Shown here one piece after another: positions 14,286-21,513 of a stretch of DNA of 21,513 nucleotides; the stretch's first letter is position 1, and each line of letters begins with the position of its first letter. A program made the translations under genes and the position numbers. The notes beneath the pieces are model-generated. The model made no database searches, was not told where the DNA came from, and saw only the letters and a program-made list of their open reading frames with translations. Source of the stretch: JBEVOS01 sp964564595 (lineage in GTDB: Bacteria; Pseudomonadota; Alphaproteobacteria; Caulobacterales; Aquidulcibacteraceae); contig CAZMCA010000046.1 in the NCBI GenBank assembly GCA_964564595.1, positions 1 to 21,513 of the forward strand, given 5' to 3'.

Positions 14286-15412
14286 GGCTGCGGCGCCGAG
14301 ACCATGCGGCCAAGATCGCCGCCGCCCGCGAGCGAGCGCGCGTTCGCGAACCGCACCGGCAAGCTCTGCGAGTAAAACGGATCCGGCCCCGCATTGAGCT
14401 GGTAATGCAGATGCGGCGTTGGCGTGTCGCCCGTGTCGCCGACTTCCGCGATCACCTCGCCCGCCGCAACGCGCGCGCCTTCCCGCACACGCGCGCTGCC
14501 GGTGCGCAGGTGGCCATAGATGCTGTATTCGCTGGCGCCCTCGTGCTCATGGCGGATCACGATCAGGTTGCCCGCGATCGCGCGCCCAAAATCGGCGCGC
14601 ATGCGCGCCATCGCTTCCGCCTCACCGCCCGCGAACGCCGCGGCGCGATCTTGCATGACATCGTCAACGACGCGCACGACCACGCCGTCCGCGCTCGCGA
14701 GCACCGGCGCGCCAAACGCATACGCCGTGCGCGCATCGAGCCGGTCCCCGCCATAGACGCGCCCGTCGCGATCGAGTTGGAAGAAATCGACCGCGTATTC
14801 CGTTGGCGGATTGAAGCGGTGATGGCTCTGCATCGCCGGCACGGCGTGCATCAACCAAACCCCGGCCAGCGGCATCCGGTGCGTGATCGCGCTCGGCGCA
14901 CGCACTGGCGTTGTCGCGCTCACCATGCGCACCCGTCCGCGCGCATCGCGCACGCGCGCCTCAACGCGGACGGCGTCTGGGCGAAAATCGGTCGCGAAAT
15001 AAAGCCCAGTCGCGGCCAGCGCCGTATCGGGCGCAAGCGCTGCACTCTGCGCGAACACAATCGGCCGCCCTGCGCGGCCTGATACTCCGTTCGCGTCCAA
15101 AAACTGCGCGTGCGCGAAGGCCGCAACTGGCGCGCTCGCGAGCCGCGCCGTGTCCCGCACGAAGCGCTCCGGCGCGATCTCGCGCGTCATCGTCTCTTGG
15201 CCGCCCGCAAGGATCACCACGCGCGCGCCTTCGAGCGTCACAGGCTGCCCGGCGCTCGCAATCACCGCGACCGTCTGCACAGTGAAGTCAAACCGACCCG
15301 GCGCCGCCTCGTTCACCGGAACCGAAGCATCCGGCGTCACCATCAGCGTCGTGGCGCGCGCCGGCGCCGCGATCACGACGAGCGCCAGAAGAAACGACCA
15401 GAAAATTCGCAT
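14282..15412 (-). CDS. Secreted M23-family (LytM-like) peptidase
   Basis: This 376-residue protein has a signal peptide (FWSFLLALVVIAAPARA, cleavage probably after Ala20). A beta-rich N-terminal region of about 160 residues follows, and then an M23 domain. The domain shows HHRFNPPTEYAVDF (197-210; His and Asp209 as metal ligands), FGAPVLASADGVVVRV (233-248), IYGHL (298-302) and the HLH pair GDTPTPHLHYQL (328-339; H334, H336). M23 enzymes with an intact site cut peptidoglycan cross-links or other glycine-containing peptides in the periplasm. All visible ligand positions are kept, so it is likely active rather than an EnvC-type activator. ATG 15412 was chosen because GGGAGGG lies 6 bases upstream and it opens the signal peptide; the frame is open to 15652 but that part overlaps the kinase gene in another frame. 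It follows the histidine kinase after 52 bases. Confidence 0.93.
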   Translation of the reverse strand: MRIFWSFLLALVVIAAPARATTLMVTPDASVPVNEAAPGRFDFTVQTVAVIASAGQPVTLEGARVVILAGGQETMTREIAPERFVRDTARLASAPVAAFAHAQFLDANGVSGRAGRPIVFAQSAALAPDTALAATGLYFATDFRPDAVRVEARVRDARGRVRMVSATTPVRAPSAITHRMPLAGVWLMHAVPAMQSHHRFNPPTEYAVDFFQLDRDGRVYGGDRLDARTAYAFGAPVLASADGVVVRVVDDVMQDRAAAFAGGEAEAMARMRADFGRAIAGNLIVIRHEHEGASEYSIYGHLRTGSARVREGARVAAGEVIAEVGDTGDTPTPHLHYQLNAGPDPFYSQSLPVRFANARSLAGGGDLGRMVSAPQP

Positions 15413-15421
15413 GCAAAGCCC

Positions 15422-15437
15422 TCCCGCCTCGGCGGGA
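15422..15437 (-). promoter_or_regulatory. Small hairpin touching the ribosome binding site of the M23 gene
   Basis: On the minus strand TCCCGC-CGAG-GCGGGA forms a 6-bp stem with a 4-base loop. The last bases of its 3' arm are the first bases of the GGGAGGG ribosome binding site of the M23 gene. If it folds in the mRNA it could lower translation. There is no T-run, so it is not a typical terminator. Confidence 0.4.
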
Positions 15438-15464
15438 TGCTTCTGCGGCGCTCTTTGGATGCGG

Positions 15465-16913
15465 TCAGGCCGACGGCAGACTGATCTGAAACACCGCGCC
15501 GTCCGCGCCCGAGCGCGAGAGCGACACGTCCCCGCCCTGCGCGCGCGCGAGTTCCCGCGCGATCGCAAGACCAAGCCCCGCGCCGTGCGAATCCGTCGAG
15601 GCGAACGGCTCGAACAAGCGCGCCTGCACCGCATCCGGCACGCCGGGGCCATTGTCGATGATCTCGATCAGCGTTTCGCCGCCGCGCCGGCGCGCATGCA
15701 CGACGACGCACGGCTTAGTGCACCCGCCAAGCGCCTGCGCCGCGTTGCGCAACAGGTTCACCAGAATGCGGTGTAGCTGATCCTCGTCCGCGATCGCGAT
15801 CAAATTCGGATCGACATCGACGCGCGCTTCCACGTTCGGGAACGCGATCATCGCATCGCTCACCGCTTCGCGCGCCGCCTCGTCCAAACGCACAGGCCGC
15901 AGCACGGGCGCTTCTTCCTCGGCACGCCCGAACCGCGCCGTTGAAGACGCAAGCCCCGCTGCGCGCCCAATCGCGCGCTCCAAGCGCGGCGCGATCTGGC
16001 GCACTTTGGGATCATCGGATGACGCAAGCCGCTCGCTCACCAGCTGCGCCGTCGCGAGCATGTTGCGCAGATCATGCGCGATGCGCGCCACCGCGCCGCC
16101 CAGCAGCGCCAGCCGCTCGCGTTGGCGCAAGTTCAAACGGATTTGCTCCGCCATCTCGAACGCGGCGCGTTCGGCGCGGCCGATCTCATCGGCGCGCGAA
16201 GAGCGGCGGAACGGGATCGACGCGTCTTCCGGCCGGTCGCGGAAGCGCTCGATCGAGCGCGTGAGGCGCCGCATCGGCCGCACGAACGCAACGCTCAGCA
16301 CGAAGTAGACGATAATCCCCGCTGTGACCGAGATCAGCGTGGAGAGCGCAATGGTCTGCAGCGCAAACCGCGCCATCGCGCGCTTCAGCGGCGCTTCGTT
16401 GAGCACGATCTCCACGAACTCGGCGCGCTCGTAGCGCGGGCGCGCCAGCACGCGCAGCACGCGGCCCTTCGGCGCGAGGAACGATTCCACCGCCCACGCG
16501 AACGGCATCATCGGCGAAGCGGTGGTGTAATCGTAGGTGCGGATGCGCAGATCGTCGCCGCCGTTGAACGGCTGCTCGAGCAGCAACTCGCGCTGCCCGT
16601 CCCGCTTCAGCGCCACGCGCTTCACTTCAGCGCTGTCCAGCAACTCAGCCTGCAAGGGCGCCGCGATATCGTTCCCGGGCGCCGCCTCGAGCGCGAGCGC
16701 GGCGATTTGCGCCAGGTTGATCCGCTCCATCAGCCAATTCTGGTGAAAGCTCGTCAGCGCCGGCGCGAACACCAGGACTTCGCCGATCAGGATCACGGCG
16801 ATTGTGAGCGCAAGGAGCCGCCCAGCGAGGCCGCTCATAAAGCGCGCGACACGGGCCGCCGGCCCAAGCCGGGGCTGGTCCTCCTCAGGGGCAGTGTCGG
16901 AAGGCGCGCTCAT
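15465..16913 (-). CDS. Membrane sensor histidine kinase (orphan)
   Basis: This 482-residue protein has a membrane segment at about 32-54, a periplasmic sensor of about 130 residues, a second membrane segment at about 187-210, a HAMP-like linker (212-265) and a dimerisation helix with the phosphorylated His280 in RIAHDLRNMLATAQ. The ATP-binding domain shows the N box LVNLLRNAAQAL (384-395, N390), G1 DNGPGV (420-425), LFEPFAST (433-440) and G2 GAGLGLAIA (444-452). It should phosphorylate itself and then a response regulator, but no regulator gene is present in the window. The ATG at 16913 has GGGATGAG just upstream; the frame continues upstream to 17183 but only with Arg-rich filler that would run into rpmH. 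It lies upstream of, and on the same strand as, the M23 peptidase, hinting at an envelope-related signal. Ligand and partner unknown. Confidence 0.95.
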   Translation of the reverse strand: MSAPSDTAPEEDQPRLGPAARVARFMSGLAGRLLALTIAVILIGEVLVFAPALTSFHQNWLMERINLAQIAALALEAAPGNDIAAPLQAELLDSAEVKRVALKRDGQRELLLEQPFNGGDDLRIRTYDYTTASPMMPFAWAVESFLAPKGRVLRVLARPRYERAEFVEIVLNEAPLKRAMARFALQTIALSTLISVTAGIIVYFVLSVAFVRPMRRLTRSIERFRDRPEDASIPFRRSSRADEIGRAERAAFEMAEQIRLNLRQRERLALLGGAVARIAHDLRNMLATAQLVSERLASSDDPKVRQIAPRLERAIGRAAGLASSTARFGRAEEEAPVLRPVRLDEAAREAVSDAMIAFPNVEARVDVDPNLIAIADEDQLHRILVNLLRNAAQALGGCTKPCVVVHARRRGGETLIEIIDNGPGVPDAVQARLFEPFASTDSHGAGLGLAIARELARAQGGDVSLSRSGADGAVFQISLPSA

Positions 16914-16997
16914 CTCATCCCGCTCTATAAGAGGTAGGGAGCCCAAAGAGTTTACGCGACGCCCCTCGTCGCAAAGATGTAGAATCCCCCGCCTGGG

Positions 16998-17026
16998 TTG
17001 ACCGGGGCGCCCGCCGGGTGGTATCG
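16998..17026 (+). promoter_or_regulatory. Possible promoter of rpmH-rnpA
   Basis: TTGACC (16998-17003) is followed by a 17-base spacer and GTATCG (17021-17026), 41 bases before the rpmH start. The -35 is good, the -10 poor. The gap 16914-17067 between the divergent kinase and rpmH genes holds no other gene that I can see, and no DnaA-box cluster. Confidence 0.4.
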
Positions 17027-17067
17027 GCCCCGCTCTTTTTAAGCGTGCATGACCAAAGAGGCCCCCC

Positions 17068-17208
17068 GTGGCGACGAAGCGGACGTTCCAACCCAGCAAG
17101 CTCGTGCGCAAGCGCCGGCACGGGTTCCGCGCGCGGATGGCGACGGCGGGCGGCCGCAAGGTGCTGGCGCGCCGCCGGGCCAAGGGCCGCGCGAAGCTCT
17201 CGGCCTAG
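17068..17208 (+). CDS. rpmH: Ribosomal protein L34 (bL34)
   Basis: Beginning at GTG 17068, the 46-residue product reads MATKRTFQPSKLVRKRRHG and continues FRARMATAGGRKVLARRRAKGRAKLSA. This is the unmistakable L34 sequence, a small basic protein of the large ribosomal subunit. It has two extra residues at the N-terminus compared with the common MKRTFQPS start. AGAGG lies upstream. The gene was too short to stand out in the larger, out-of-frame reading frames around it. Its TAG stop overlaps the GTG start of rnpA by one base (TAGTG), the usual tight coupling of this pair. Confidence 0.97.
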   Translation: MATKRTFQPSKLVRKRRHGFRARMATAGGRKVLARRRAKGRAKLSA

Positions 17209-17597
17209 TGGCCGTTTCCCGGCTGAAGCGCCGGGCGCAATTCCTCTACGTACAAAAGGGTTTTAAGGCGCACCGCTCCGCGGTGATCGTCGAAGCGCGT
17301 CTGCGCGCCGAGGCTGGCCCCGCCGTTGGCGCGGGCTTCACGGCCACCAAACGCATCGGCAATTCTGTGATCCGCAACCGGGCGCGGCGGCGTCTAAGAG
17401 AGGCAGCCCGCCAGCTCCTACCGGGCCTCGCCGTCGCCGGAGCGGACTATGTCTTCGTCGCCCGCCCCGCCACGCCGGACGCCCCTTGGGCTGCCTTGCT
17501 TGACGATGTTCGAACCGCGCTATTAAAGCTCCGCGCCGATTTGGCGGCCCAGACCGGCGCCCGCGCGCCCGGCCATCCCCCCACAGAAAGCGACTGA
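17208..17597 (+). CDS. rnpA: Ribonuclease P protein component
   Basis: This 129-residue basic protein has RLKRRAQFLYVQKG at the start and the RNase P signature KRIGNSVIRNRARRRLREAAR (48-68, split here by residue numbers R49 to R68). It is the protein partner of RNase P RNA and helps bind the 5' leader of precursor tRNAs. I chose GTG 17208, which shares its G with the rpmH stop; the open frame begins earlier (17049) but the upstream part overlaps rpmH in a different frame. The C-terminal end (about 15 residues) is Ala/Pro-rich. It ends 7 bases before yidC, leaving no room for yidD, which often lies between them. Confidence 0.96.
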   Translation: MAVSRLKRRAQFLYVQKGFKAHRSAVIVEARLRAEAGPAVGAGFTATKRIGNSVIRNRARRRLREAARQLLPGLAVAGADYVFVARPATPDAPWAALLDDVRTALLKLRADLAAQTGARAPGHPPTESD

Positions 17598-17604
17598 CCT
17601 CCCG

Positions 17605-19467
17605 ATGCAGAACCGCGGCGGCCAAGGCCCAGGCGAGACCCGCAATCTGATCATCGCAATGGCGCTATCGCTGGCGGTGCTGCTCGGGTTCGAAATGTTC
17701 GTGTCTGGCCCCCAGCGCCGCGAGCAGGCGCAGGAAGCGCAGGTCGCCCAGCAACAGCAAGCCGCGCGCAGCGAAGCCGCCGTCGCCGATGGCTCCGAAG
17801 CGCCGGCGCCGACGATCATCCCGCGCGAAACGGCGCTCGCCGCCACCGCGGCCCAACGCATTCGCATCGACACGCCCGCGGTTGATGGGTCGATCTCGCT
17901 GCAAGGCGCGCGGTTCGACGATCTCAACCTGCGCAACTACCGCCAGACCGTCGACCGGGGCAGCGCTGAAGTGACCTTGCTCGCGCCGTCCGACACAGCC
18001 GGCGCGCAAGACGCGTTCATGGGCTGGGAGCGCCGCAGCGGAGAAACCGGCGCAACGCTCGCGGATTCGTTCAGCGGCTGGACCGCCGCGTCCCCAGACG
18101 CAGTGCTGACGCCGCAAACACCCGTGACGCTCACACTGACGACGGAAGACGGGCTCACCATCACCCGTACCATCGCCGTCGACAGCAACTTCATGTTCAC
18201 CGTCACCGACCGCGTTTCCAACCCAACGGGCGCGGCAGTCGAAGTGCGCCCGTTCGGCGCCGTGCGCCGTCACGGCATGCCGGAAAATTTCCGCGGCCAG
18301 CAGATCGTACACCAGGGCATGACAGGCGTGTTCGGCCCCGAGCCGCGCCTCCACGAAGCGCGCTACGAAGCCGCGCGCGATCATGCGCGTGACAAAGCCC
18401 GCGGGCGCGCCGGCGAAGACGAGCGCATCCTCGATCTTTCAGGCCCCGGCGGCTGGCTTGGCCTTGCCGATCACTATTGGCTGACGGCGCTCGCGCCCGA
18501 TCAAAGCGAACGTATCTCCGCCTATTACGACAGCCGCAACGAAGGCGACGATCCGACATTCCGCGCCGCCTATCGCGGCGAATGGCGCCCAATCCAACCT
18601 GGCCAGGAAATCACTTACACGCAGCGCCTGTTCGCCGGCGCCAAGCGCGTCGATCTCCTGCAAGCCTATCAGCGCGATCTGGGCATCCCCGACTTCGACA
18701 AGGCGGTGGACTGGGGCTTCCTGTTTTTTCTGACGCGCCCGTTCTTCGCGATGCTCGATTTCTTCGGAAAATGGGCCGGCAATTTCGGCATCGGGATTTT
18801 GCTCTCGACGATCGTCATCAAGCTGTTCCTCTTCCCGATCGTCTATCAGTCCAACATGGCGATGACGAAGCTTCGGAAGATCCAGCCGAAGATGAAGGAA
18901 GTGCAGGAGCGCTACGCCGCCGATAAGCAGCGCCAACAGCAGGAAATGATCCGCCTCTATCAGACCGAGAAGATCAATCCGGTCGCGGGCTGCGTGCCGA
19001 TCCTGCTGCAAATCCCGGTGTTCTACGCGCTCTACAAAGTGCTCACCGTCACCATCGAAATGCGCCACGCGCCGTTCTTTGGGTGGATCCGCGATCTCTC
19101 CGCGCCCGATCCGCTCACGCTCTACAACCTGTTCGGGCGGCTGCCGTTCAACGCGCACGAAACGCCCGTGCTCGAATGGCTGCCGCAGATCGGCCCGTGG
19201 GCGATCCTTTACGGCATCACGATGTGGGCGCTCCAAGCGCTCAACCCGCCGCCGACCGATCCGACGCAAGCGATGATCTTCCGCTGGATGCCGGTGCTGT
19301 TCGTGTTCCTGTTCGCCAGCTTCCCGGCGGGCTTGGTGATCTATTGGGTGTGGTCGAACACGCTCTCGATCATCCAGCAATACGTCATCATGCGCACGCA
19401 AGGCGTCGAGACCGAACTCGACAAATGGCTCGCCAAACGGCTCAAACCGGCCGCGGCGAACAATTAG
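17605..19467 (+). CDS. yidC: Membrane protein insertase YidC/OxaI
   Basis: This 620-residue protein is of the long Gram-negative form. A first membrane segment lies at about 13-33, a Gln/Ala-rich linker at 35-60 and a periplasmic beta-sandwich domain to about 350. The conserved insertase core begins near 373 and contains STIVIKLFLFPIVYQSNMA (401-419), MTKLRKIQPKMKEVQERY, then KINPVAGCVPILLQIPVFYAL and later transmembrane helices. Lys406 sits where E. coli has the groove arginine. The C-terminus (KWLAKRLKPAAANN) is short and basic. YidC inserts proteins into the inner membrane alone or with SecYEG. The ATG at 17605 has only a weak upstream site, consistent with coupling to rnpA. Confidence 0.97.
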   Translation: MQNRGGQGPGETRNLIIAMALSLAVLLGFEMFVSGPQRREQAQEAQVAQQQQAARSEAAVADGSEAPAPTIIPRETALAATAAQRIRIDTPAVDGSISLQGARFDDLNLRNYRQTVDRGSAEVTLLAPSDTAGAQDAFMGWERRSGETGATLADSFSGWTAASPDAVLTPQTPVTLTLTTEDGLTITRTIAVDSNFMFTVTDRVSNPTGAAVEVRPFGAVRRHGMPENFRGQQIVHQGMTGVFGPEPRLHEARYEAARDHARDKARGRAGEDERILDLSGPGGWLGLADHYWLTALAPDQSERISAYYDSRNEGDDPTFRAAYRGEWRPIQPGQEITYTQRLFAGAKRVDLLQAYQRDLGIPDFDKAVDWGFLFFLTRPFFAMLDFFGKWAGNFGIGILLSTIVIKLFLFPIVYQSNMAMTKLRKIQPKMKEVQERYAADKQRQQQEMIRLYQTEKINPVAGCVPILLQIPVFYALYKVLTVTIEMRHAPFFGWIRDLSAPDPLTLYNLFGRLPFNAHETPVLEWLPQIGPWAILYGITMWALQALNPPPTDPTQAMIFRWMPVLFVFLFASFPAGLVIYWVWSNTLSIIQQYVIMRTQGVETELDKWLAKRLKPAAANN

Positions 19468-19490
19468 CGCCGCAGTGAAAGGCGGCGCCG

Positions 19491-20120
19491 ATGTCCGCTG
19501 ACGATGAAGACCTGCTCGAAGCCGGCCGTTTGCTCTTTGCGGGCCCGGTAACGTTTGAGCGCGGCGTCGCCGCGCTCGAGCAATTGCCCGACGGCGACAT
19601 GCCGGAGATCGCGTTCGCCGGCCGCTCCAACGTCGGCAAGTCGAGCCTCGTCAACGCGCTCACCGGCCGCAAAACGCTGGCGCGCGCCTCCGCCGAGCCT
19701 GGCCGCACACGCGAACTGAATTTCTTCAACCTCGGCGACAAGCTCCGCCTCGTCGATCTCCCCGGCTACGGCTACGCCAAAGCCTCCAAGACCGACATCG
19801 CGCGCTGGACCGCGCTCATGCGCGATTATCTGCGCGGCCGCGCGCCGCTGAAGCGCGTGATCCTGCTGATTGATGCGCGCCACGGCCTCAAGGACAACGA
19901 CCGCACCATCATGGACACGTTCGACAAGAGCGCCGTCGTCTACCAGATCGTGCTCACCAAAGCCGATAAGCTGCGCGCCGGCGAAGCCGATGCGATGGCC
20001 GCGCAAACCGCCGCCCAATTGCTCAAGCGCCCGGCGGCCCACCCGATCGTGCTCGCCACCAGCGCCGAAACGCTCGCAGGCGTCCCCGAACTGCGCGCCG
20101 AGATCGCGTCGCTTAGCTAG
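19491..20120 (+). CDS. engB: Ribosome-biogenesis GTPase EngB (YihA/YsxC)
   Basis: This 209-residue GTPase has G1 GRSNVGKS (44-51), a switch region PGRTRELNFF (70-79), G3 DLPGYGYAK (89-97), G4 TKAD (156-159) and G5 TSA (190-192). EngB helps late assembly of the 50S subunit. AAAGG lies about 9 bases before the ATG. It follows yidC after 23 bases, the usual alphaproteobacterial order. Its stop is followed by the paired inverted repeat at 20137-20239. Confidence 0.96.
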   Translation: MSADDEDLLEAGRLLFAGPVTFERGVAALEQLPDGDMPEIAFAGRSNVGKSSLVNALTGRKTLARASAEPGRTRELNFFNLGDKLRLVDLPGYGYAKASKTDIARWTALMRDYLRGRAPLKRVILLIDARHGLKDNDRTIMDTFDKSAVVYQIVLTKADKLRAGEADAMAAQTAAQLLKRPAAHPIVLATSAETLAGVPELRAEIASLS

Positions 20121-20136
20121 CGCCCTCACACATCAC

Positions 20137-20239
20137 ACCCATCCCCGGATGCGCCAAAGGCGCAGTCCGGGGCCCATAATCACGACGCAGTGACGCGTAT
20201 GGGTCCCGGACTGCCGCTGCGGGGCATCCGGGAATGGGT
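20137..20239. repeat. Paired inverted repeat, REP/BIME-like, possible terminator
   Basis: The left arm (20137-20178) and the right arm (20198-20239) are 42 bases each and close to identical when one is reverse-complemented, with about seven differences. They begin ACCCAT and end CCCATA, with a 19-base spacer. Each arm is itself a near palindrome (CCGGATGCGCC ... GGCGCAGTCCGG in the left arm). TTTTTT lies at 20244-20249, five bases after the right arm, so the structure could also end transcription of engB. The 20121-20275 gap holds nothing else. Confidence 0.75.
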
Positions 20240-20275
20240 CGAGTTTTTTCCCGCTCGTGTGTAGCTTTGTCCCCA

Positions 20276-20623
20276 ATGCCAAACTACTCCGGCTCCTGCC
20301 ATTGCGGCGCGGTGCGGTTCGCTGTGACCGCTGAGATCGACCACGTGCGCGTATGCGACTGCTCGATCTGCCGCCGCCGCGGCGCGCTTTTGTTCCGCGT
20401 CAGCGAAGATCAACTCGCGCTGGAGACGCCTTTAGAAGAACTCGCGCTCTACCAATTTCACACGCACACCGCGAAAGACTATTTCTGCAAGACGTGCGGC
20501 ATTCTTCCGTTTCGCCGCCCGCGTACAGCGCCCGATCAGTGGAGCATCAACGTGCGGTGCCTGGAGGGGATCGACCTCGACGCCATCCGCGTCGAGCGCG
20601 TCCACGGCGCCCGCCTGCCCTAG
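20276..20623 (+). CDS. GFA-family zinc-binding protein (CENP-V/GFA domain)
   Basis: This 115-residue protein has the cysteine layout of the glutathione-dependent formaldehyde-activating family: SCHCG (C8, C10), CDCSIC (C27, C29, C32) and CKTCG (C71, C74). These residues bind zinc. Some members were reported to combine glutathione with formaldehyde, but most are uncharacterised. I chose ATG 20276, since the first motif follows at once; the frame is open to 20234 through the repeat region, without support. It has no good ribosome binding site. It lies 20 bases before a glutathione transferase gene on the same strand, so a glutathione-linked role is plausible. Confidence 0.9.
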   Translation: MPNYSGSCHCGAVRFAVTAEIDHVRVCDCSICRRRGALLFRVSEDQLALETPLEELALYQFHTHTAKDYFCKTCGILPFRRPRTAPDQWSINVRCLEGIDLDAIRVERVHGARLP

Positions 20624-20643
20624 AACAACGAGAGAGGAACGCG

Positions 20644-21384
20644 ATGAGCTACGAACTGCACTATTGGCCAACGCCAAACGGCAAGAAGGTCACCGTTCTC
20701 CTCGAAGAACTTGGCGTTCCCTACAAAGTCACGCCGATGAACATTGGCCGCGGCGATCAGTTCAAGCCGGACATGCTGGCCATCTCGCCGAACAACCGCA
20801 TGCCCGCTTTCGTCGATCACAAGCCGAAGGGCGGCGGCGCGCCGATCACCGTGTTCGAGAGCGCGGCGATCATGATGTACGTCGCGGAGAAGGAAGGCCG
20901 CTTCTTCCCGCAAGACGTCGCGAAGAAGTACGACGTCATCCAATGGCTGATGTGGCAGATGGCCAACCAGGGCCCAAAGATGGGCGAGCAAGGCCATTTC
21001 GCACGCGCCTCGCAAAGCCCCGACAACGGCGATCTAAAATACGCCAACAAGCGCTTCGCCGACGAAGTGCACCGCCTTTACGGCGTGATGAACCTCGGGC
21101 TCCACCGCAAGGAATGGCTGGCCGCCGGCGAATACACGATCGCCGACATGATCTGTTACCCGTGGGCCGCCGGCTGGAAGCTGCGCAATATCAACCTAGA
21201 TGAATTTCCAAACGTGAAGCGCTGGATGGAAGCGCTCGAAGCGCGGCCCGGCTTACAAAAAGGCATGGCCGTCGCGCATGGCGACACCGAAGATCCCGCC
21301 TCCATCAGCGACGAAGAAAAGGCGCGCCGCGCAAAGCTGCTCACCAATCAGCGCGCAACGCCGATTCCGAAGGAATGGGCGTAA
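20644..21384 (+). CDS. Glutathione S-transferase, YfcG/YghU (nu-class) type
   Basis: This 246-residue protein has a thioredoxin-fold N-terminus with TPNGKKVTVLLEELGVPY (10-27), ISPNNRMPAFVDH (47-59) and FESAAIMMYVAEKEGRF (71-87), then a helical C-terminal domain with YTIADMICYPW. The TPNG motif and PNN-(K/R)-(I/M)-PA loop are those of YfcG/YghU, which act as disulfide-bond reductases that use glutathione rather than as classical transferases. AGAGAGGA stands 6 bases before the ATG. The C-terminal tail (DEEKARRAKLLTNQ) is charged. The stop overlaps the next start (TAATG, 21382-21386). Cytoplasmic. Confidence 0.93.
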   Translation: MSYELHYWPTPNGKKVTVLLEELGVPYKVTPMNIGRGDQFKPDMLAISPNNRMPAFVDHKPKGGGAPITVFESAAIMMYVAEKEGRFFPQDVAKKYDVIQWLMWQMANQGPKMGEQGHFARASQSPDNGDLKYANKRFADEVHRLYGVMNLGLHRKEWLAAGEYTIADMICYPWAAGWKLRNINLDEFPNVKRWMEALEARPGLQKGMAVAHGDTEDPASISDEEKARRAKLLTNQRATPIPKEWA

Positions 21385-21513
21385 TGCTTGTGGTGACCGG
21401 CGCGGTGCGTGCGCGGCCTGAAACGTTCGATGCGTTGAAGGCCGCCTGCATCGCGCACTCGCAGCACTCGCGCGCCGAGCCCGGCTGCCTCAGCCACAAC
21501 GTCCACATCGACG
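21384..21513 (+). CDS. Antibiotic-biosynthesis-monooxygenase (ABM) domain protein, partial
   Basis: Only the first 43 residues are in the window: MLVVTGAVRARPETFDALK, followed by a His/Ser/Arg stretch, EPGCLSHNVHID. The pattern, a strand, helix and EPGCLSxxVH loop, is that of ABM-type ferredoxin-fold enzymes such as quinol monooxygenases (YgiN-like). The start overlaps the stop of the glutathione transferase gene by one base, so the two are probably translated together. Activity cannot be judged from the fragment. Confidence 0.75.
   Translation, partial: MLVVTGAVRARPETFDALKAACIAHSQHSRAEPGCLSHNVHID

Noticed and set aside
15412..15652. N-terminal extension of the M23 peptidase
   Set aside because: It overlaps the kinase gene in another frame, while the internal ATG at 15412 starts a proper signal peptide behind a strong ribosome binding site.
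16914..17067. Possible replication origin next to rpmH
   Set aside because: No cluster of DnaA boxes (TTATCCACA-like), AT-rich stretch or dnaA gene is seen; rpmH alone is not enough.
1..21513. CRISPR array, insertion sequence, prophage or rRNA
   Set aside because: No regularly spaced direct repeats, transposase or integrase motifs, phage structural genes or rRNA sequence were seen. Composition is even throughout, so no transferred island is evident.

Overview
This is a window of very GC-rich DNA, full of GCGC runs, from an alphaproteobacterial chromosome. The gene order rpmH-rnpA-yidC-engB, the coding style and the protein families suggest a caulobacterial or Hyphomonadaceae-like bacterium. 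That placement is an inference, because no marker was searched. There is no phage, insertion sequence, CRISPR array or rRNA here. Most long open frames are antisense shadows of real genes, which is normal at this base composition.

Layout. (1) 1-2200, minus strand: a TIR-like, single-pass membrane protein cut off by the left edge, a PPP-type metallophosphoesterase, and tRNA-Arg(ACG) with an encoded CCA and a clear promoter. (2) 2170-3132: a compact block of three inverted repeats, then a Crp/Fnr-type regulator. (3) 3170-10245, plus strand: seven tightly packed genes, mostly overlapping or only a few bases apart. They are an OleD-like extended SDR, a membrane GT21-like glycosyltransferase, a small protein that looks like an alpha/beta hydrolase, a GT1 glycosyltransferase, an OleA/FabH-like ketosynthase, an MBL-fold hydrolase and a phenylacetate-CoA-ligase-like adenylate-forming enzyme. 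(4) 10242-14285: an unknown 374-residue protein and a P1-family (NylC/DmpA) peptidase on minus, head to head with a lipoprotein gamma-glutamyltransferase on plus. (5) 14282-16913, minus: an M23 peptidase and an orphan sensor histidine kinase. (6) 17068-20120, plus: rpmH, rnpA, yidC and engB. (7) 20137-20239: a paired inverted repeat. (8) 20276-21513, plus: a GFA-family protein, a YfcG/YghU-like glutathione transferase, and the start of an ABM-domain monooxygenase.

The most interesting region is the 3.2-10.2 kb cluster. It holds an OleA-like condensing enzyme, an OleD-like reductase, an adenylate-forming enzyme and a possible alpha/beta hydrolase. These are the four fold types of the olefin/beta-lactone (OleABCD) pathway, but the ligase and hydrolase belong to different families and two glycosyltransferases are added. 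I read it as an operon for an undescribed glycosylated lipid or polyketide-like product, probably controlled by the adjacent Crp-like regulator. The product cannot be determined from sequence alone. The adenylate-forming gene also lacks a normal start codon where homology requires one.
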